Source of the DNA: an uncultured Alphaproteobacteria bacterium
Lineage (GTDB): Bacteria > Pseudomonadota > Alphaproteobacteria > CALKHQ01
DNA: 8,679 nucleotides
Assembly: GCA_937988735.1 (NCBI GenBank)
Contig: CALKHQ010000040.1
Location: 1 to 8,679, forward strand
Direction: 5' to 3'
Shown here: piece after piece, positions 6,925-8,679 of the stretch
Layout of the letters: every line of letters begins with the position of its first letter
Numbering within the stretch: the first letter of the stretch is position 1
Program-made: the position numbers and the translations under genes
The notes under the pieces: model-generated
The model's input: only the letters and a program-made list of their open reading frames with translations
Databases searched by the model: none
What the model was told of the DNA's origin: nothing

Positions 6925-7695
6925 TCAGCGGGCGAAGAACAGGCTGCGGGCCGCCGCCGCAGCGCGGCCGGGGCCGAGTGCCGCCACCGCGTCCATGGTG
7001 GCGATGCCCATGCGGCAGACGAGAAGGGTGTCGGCGCCGGGCGCCGGCTGGCCGCCGTCGAGCAGAGCGGTCGAGGCGCCGAAGGCGCGCTGCAGCCGCG
7101 CCTCGATCTCCCGCGCGATCCACTGCGCCTCCGCCCGCGTCATCCGGCTGGTGGACTGGCCCGCGCCGGTCCCGCTGCGCAGCAGCATGCGGTCGGCGTT
7201 CATCTCGCGCTGCCGGTGCTGTTCGCTGAGGTAGGGTGCGGCGTCCTCGGCCGGCTCGCCGAGGGTCATCGCGGCGCAAAGCGCGGGGTTGGTCCGCTCC
7301 AGCTCGCGCAGCCGCTCGGTGGCGACCGCGAGATAGGCGAGGATCACCCGGTCCGGCGCGTCCGGCAGGGCGGTCGCACGCCAGTCGGCGAAGGTCTCCA
7401 GCACGTCCGCCCGGATGCGGTCGCTTCCCAGGCCGAGGTCGAGATCCCGCCGCACCACGCCGACCAGCGTCCGGTGCAGGTCCGGGGCCAGGGTCTCGAG
7501 GTCCGCGAGCTGCGGCGCCTCCTCCACAACAGCGGCGAATTCGGTCTCGACGGGATCGTCGAAGGCGCTGCCACCGAGCCACCCACGGTCGATCGCTCCA
7601 TGCACGCCGAAGACGGCGCAGGCGAGCAGCGCCAGCCCCAGGGCCAGGGCGGCGGCGAGGTCCCGCGGCCGCGGGCTGCGCTCGGCGGCGATCAT
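6925..7695 (-). CDS. Unknown membrane-anchored or exported protein, paralog of the adjacent upstream gene
   Basis: I do not recognise this 256-residue protein. The basic N-terminus (Arg6, Arg9, Arg11) is followed by one hydrophobic stretch (about 13-31) ending near LALLACAVFG. Cys26 could be a lipoprotein cleavage site (LLAC, not an ideal lipobox) or merely lie in a membrane anchor; the rest is hydrophilic, probably helical, and would be periplasmic. It shares with its neighbour the core TNPALCAAM (Cys140), then APYLS, a MLL segment, a second cysteine (Cys227, LLVCRMGIATMDAV) and an alanine-rich C-terminal helix. Apart from Cys26 these are its only two cysteines, which suggests a disulfide. 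The ATG is 7 bp after the stop of the neighbour and has no strong Shine-Dalgarno sequence, so coupled translation is likely. Function is unknown; no catalytic motif is visible. Confidence 0.85.
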   Translation of the reverse strand: MIAAERSPRPRDLAAALALGLALLACAVFGVHGAIDRGWLGGSAFDDPVETEFAAVVEEAPQLADLETLAPDLHRTLVGVVRRDLDLGLGSDRIRADVLETFADWRATALPDAPDRVILAYLAVATERLRELERTNPALCAAMTLGEPAEDAAPYLSEQHRQREMNADRMLLRSGTGAGQSTSRMTRAEAQWIAREIEARLQRAFGASTALLDGGQPAPGADTLLVCRMGIATMDAVAALGPGRAAAAARSLFFAR

Positions 7696-7702
7696 CGCGA
7701 CG

Positions 7703-8431
7703 TCACGAGCCGCCGAGGACGGCGCGGGCGATGGCGGCGGCGCGCGCGGGCTCCAGCCGGGCGAAGGCGTCGAGCGTGGCGGTCTGGATGGCGCAGACCG
7801 TGGCCGGGTCGGCCGTGCCGTCGCCGTCCAGCGCCGCTCCGAACCGTGCCTGCAGCTCCGGCCGGACCTGGTTGTAGGCGGCCTCGATCTCGACCGGGGG
7901 CAGCGACACGACGGCGCCGTCCGGCGGCACCGTCAGCAGCATCTCCATCGCCGCCTGCTCGCGCGCCAGCAGCTCGACGCTGAGATACGGCGCGAGGTCG
8001 TCGCCATGGCCGCCCCGGATCATTGCGGCACAGAGCGCCGGGTTGGTCTGCTGCAGTTCGCCCAGCTGGCCGCGCGTCACCGCCAGCATTTCCAGTGCCA
8101 CCGGGTCGGGCGCGTGTGCGATCGCGTCGGCCAGCCACTCGGTCAGCACCCGCCGGCCCTGGTCGGCCATCTGCAGCACCGTGTGGCCGTTGGCATGGGC
8201 CGTGACCAGGGTGGTGCGCACGCGTTCGTAAACCTCGGGCCGGCGCTCGCGCAGCAGGGCGAGATAGGGCGCCTCGGCCGTCAGCCCGGCCAGCACCTGA
8301 TCCGCGCGCTCCTCCGACGAGACCTCGCCGAACAGGCCGGCAATTCCCCCGGGCGCATCGAGGACCACGATCGTGGCGCTCACGACCACGGCGGCCGCGA
8401 CCAGGCCCATTGCCGCCCGCATCCGCGCCAT
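7703..8431 (-). CDS. Unknown membrane-anchored or exported protein, first of a tandem paralog pair
   Basis: I do not recognise this 242-residue protein. It starts with MARMRA followed by a hydrophobic segment (about 8-24, MGLVAAAVVVSATIVVL), a signal-anchor or signal peptide, then a soluble and probably periplasmic domain. Its only cysteines are Cys134 in TNPALCAAM and Cys213 in ATVCAIQTATLDAF; both align with cysteines of the next gene and could form a disulfide. Other shared features are an L-EL stretch before TNPALC, APYLS after it, and a C-terminal helix rich in Ala (EPARAAAIARAVL). The ATG has a good Shine-Dalgarno sequence (AAGGAG at 8438-8443, spacing 6). It leads a probable two-gene operon with the paralog 7 bp downstream, and a CtrA-box-like dyad lies 49-65 bp upstream. 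No catalytic motif is visible and no function can be assigned. Confidence 0.87.
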   Translation of the reverse strand: MARMRAAMGLVAAAVVVSATIVVLDAPGGIAGLFGEVSSEERADQVLAGLTAEAPYLALLRERRPEVYERVRTTLVTAHANGHTVLQMADQGRRVLTEWLADAIAHAPDPVALEMLAVTRGQLGELQQTNPALCAAMIRGGHGDDLAPYLSVELLAREQAAMEMLLTVPPDGAVVSLPPVEIEAAYNQVRPELQARFGAALDGDGTADPATVCAIQTATLDAFARLEPARAAAIARAVLGGS

Positions 8432-8479
8432 GGACAGCTCCTTCCTACCGACAGGACTGCCCGACCATGCGTGAAAAAG

Positions 8480-8496
8480 GTTAAGCCGACGGTAAC
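8480..8496 (-). promoter_or_regulatory. CtrA-box-like site upstream of the paralog pair
   Basis: On the minus strand the bases read TTAC, seven bases, TTAAC (8495 to 8480). The CtrA consensus in alphaproteobacteria is TTAA-N7-TTAAC, so eight of nine fixed bases match. The site is also a dyad, GTTA-N9-TAAC, and sits in an AT-rich island (GAAAAAGGTTAA next to it) within very GC-rich DNA. It is 49 bp upstream of the ATG at 8431. No clear sigma70 -35/-10 pair is seen for that gene. Assignment to CtrA is inference from the motif alone. Confidence 0.35.
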
Positions 8497-8556
8497 TGGG
8501 TGCTCACGGAGGCCGGGGCGGCGATTGCCCGATCGGTGCGCCCGCGGCCTCGGCCC

Positions 8557-8585
8557 TTGTTCCCGCGGCCAAGGTTGTGTATGAC
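8557..8585 (+). promoter_or_regulatory. Probable promoter of the tRNA-Arg gene
   Basis: TTGTTC at 8557-8562 and TATGAC at 8580-8585 are separated by exactly 17 bp and resemble -35 and -10 elements. Transcription would begin near 8592, leaving a leader of about 38 nt before the mature tRNA 5' end, a normal arrangement. The match is moderate. Confidence 0.45.
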
Positions 8586-8629
8586 GACCCGGTTCAGTAG
8601 CGCCCGCGCCCATCGCGCCGGCACCGGGA

Positions 8630-8679
8630 GCACCCGTAGCTCAGTTGGATAGAGTGCTGCCCTCCGAAGGCAGAGGTCA
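8630..8679 (+). tRNA. tRNA-Arg (anticodon CCG), 3' part cut by window edge
   Basis: The sequence folds as a tRNA 5' part: acceptor strand GCACCCG (8630-8636), TA, D-stem GCTC (8639-8642) pairing with GAGT (8652-8655, one G-U), loop with the usual GG, anticodon stem CTGCC (8657-8661) with GGCAG (8669-8673), and loop CTCCGAA. The anticodon CCG at 8664-8666 reads the arginine codon CGG, which should be used in a genome this GC-rich. The variable loop AGGTC follows and the gene runs off the window, so the T-arm and the 3' acceptor strand cannot be checked. Confidence 0.93.

Noticed and set aside
5767..7983. A 738-codon open frame on the + strand
   Set aside because: It lies antisense across three minus-strand genes that show family motifs, start sites or paralogy. 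Its translation is low in complexity with no recognisable domain. Long antisense frames are expected in DNA this GC-rich.
1..8679. CRISPR array, insertion sequence, toxin-antitoxin pair, restriction or phage defence system
   Set aside because: No spaced direct repeats, transposase or integrase motifs, or defence-type domains are seen. AddAB handles broken DNA, including phage DNA, but is a housekeeping repair complex.

Overview
This window is very GC-rich (around 70% or more by eye). It reads as chromosomal DNA of an alphaproteobacterium, probably of the high-GC Rhodospirillales type. Evidence for this is the addB-addA-trxA gene order, AddA and AddB proteins of the alphaproteobacterial form, and a CtrA-box-like site. 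The genus cannot be told from what is visible. I see no insertion sequence, phage gene, CRISPR array or other sign of recent transfer.

Left half, + strand (1-5363): the 3' part of addB runs in from the left edge and overlaps a complete addA by the ATGA arrangement. Together they encode the AddAB helicase-nuclease, which resects double-strand breaks for RecA loading. A 161-bp gap with a good sigma70-like promoter leads to trxA, a classical thioredoxin with WCGPC. A perfect 10-bp GC hairpin follows trxA and separates it from the convergent genes on the right.

Right half, - strand (5437-8431): an M24/creatinase-fold protein starts at TTG behind a strong Shine-Dalgarno sequence. It appears to have lost both aspartate metal ligands and may be a pseudopeptidase or an enzyme of changed chemistry. 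To its right, and transcribed before it, lie two adjacent genes 7 bp apart. They encode small membrane-anchored or exported proteins that I do not recognise. Aligned by hand they are clearly paralogs: both have a TNPALCAAM core, an APYLS motif, a second conserved cysteine and an alanine-rich C-terminal helix. This pair is the best candidate for something undescribed here.

Right edge (8432-8679): a 198-bp divergent intergenic region holds a CtrA-box-like dyad upstream of the paralog pair and a plausible promoter for a tRNA-Arg(CCG) gene, which the window edge cuts after 50 nt. No gap without a gene is longer than about 200 bp. The window is mostly ordinary housekeeping sequence; the unusual items are the paralog pair, its possible control site, and the degenerate M24 active site.
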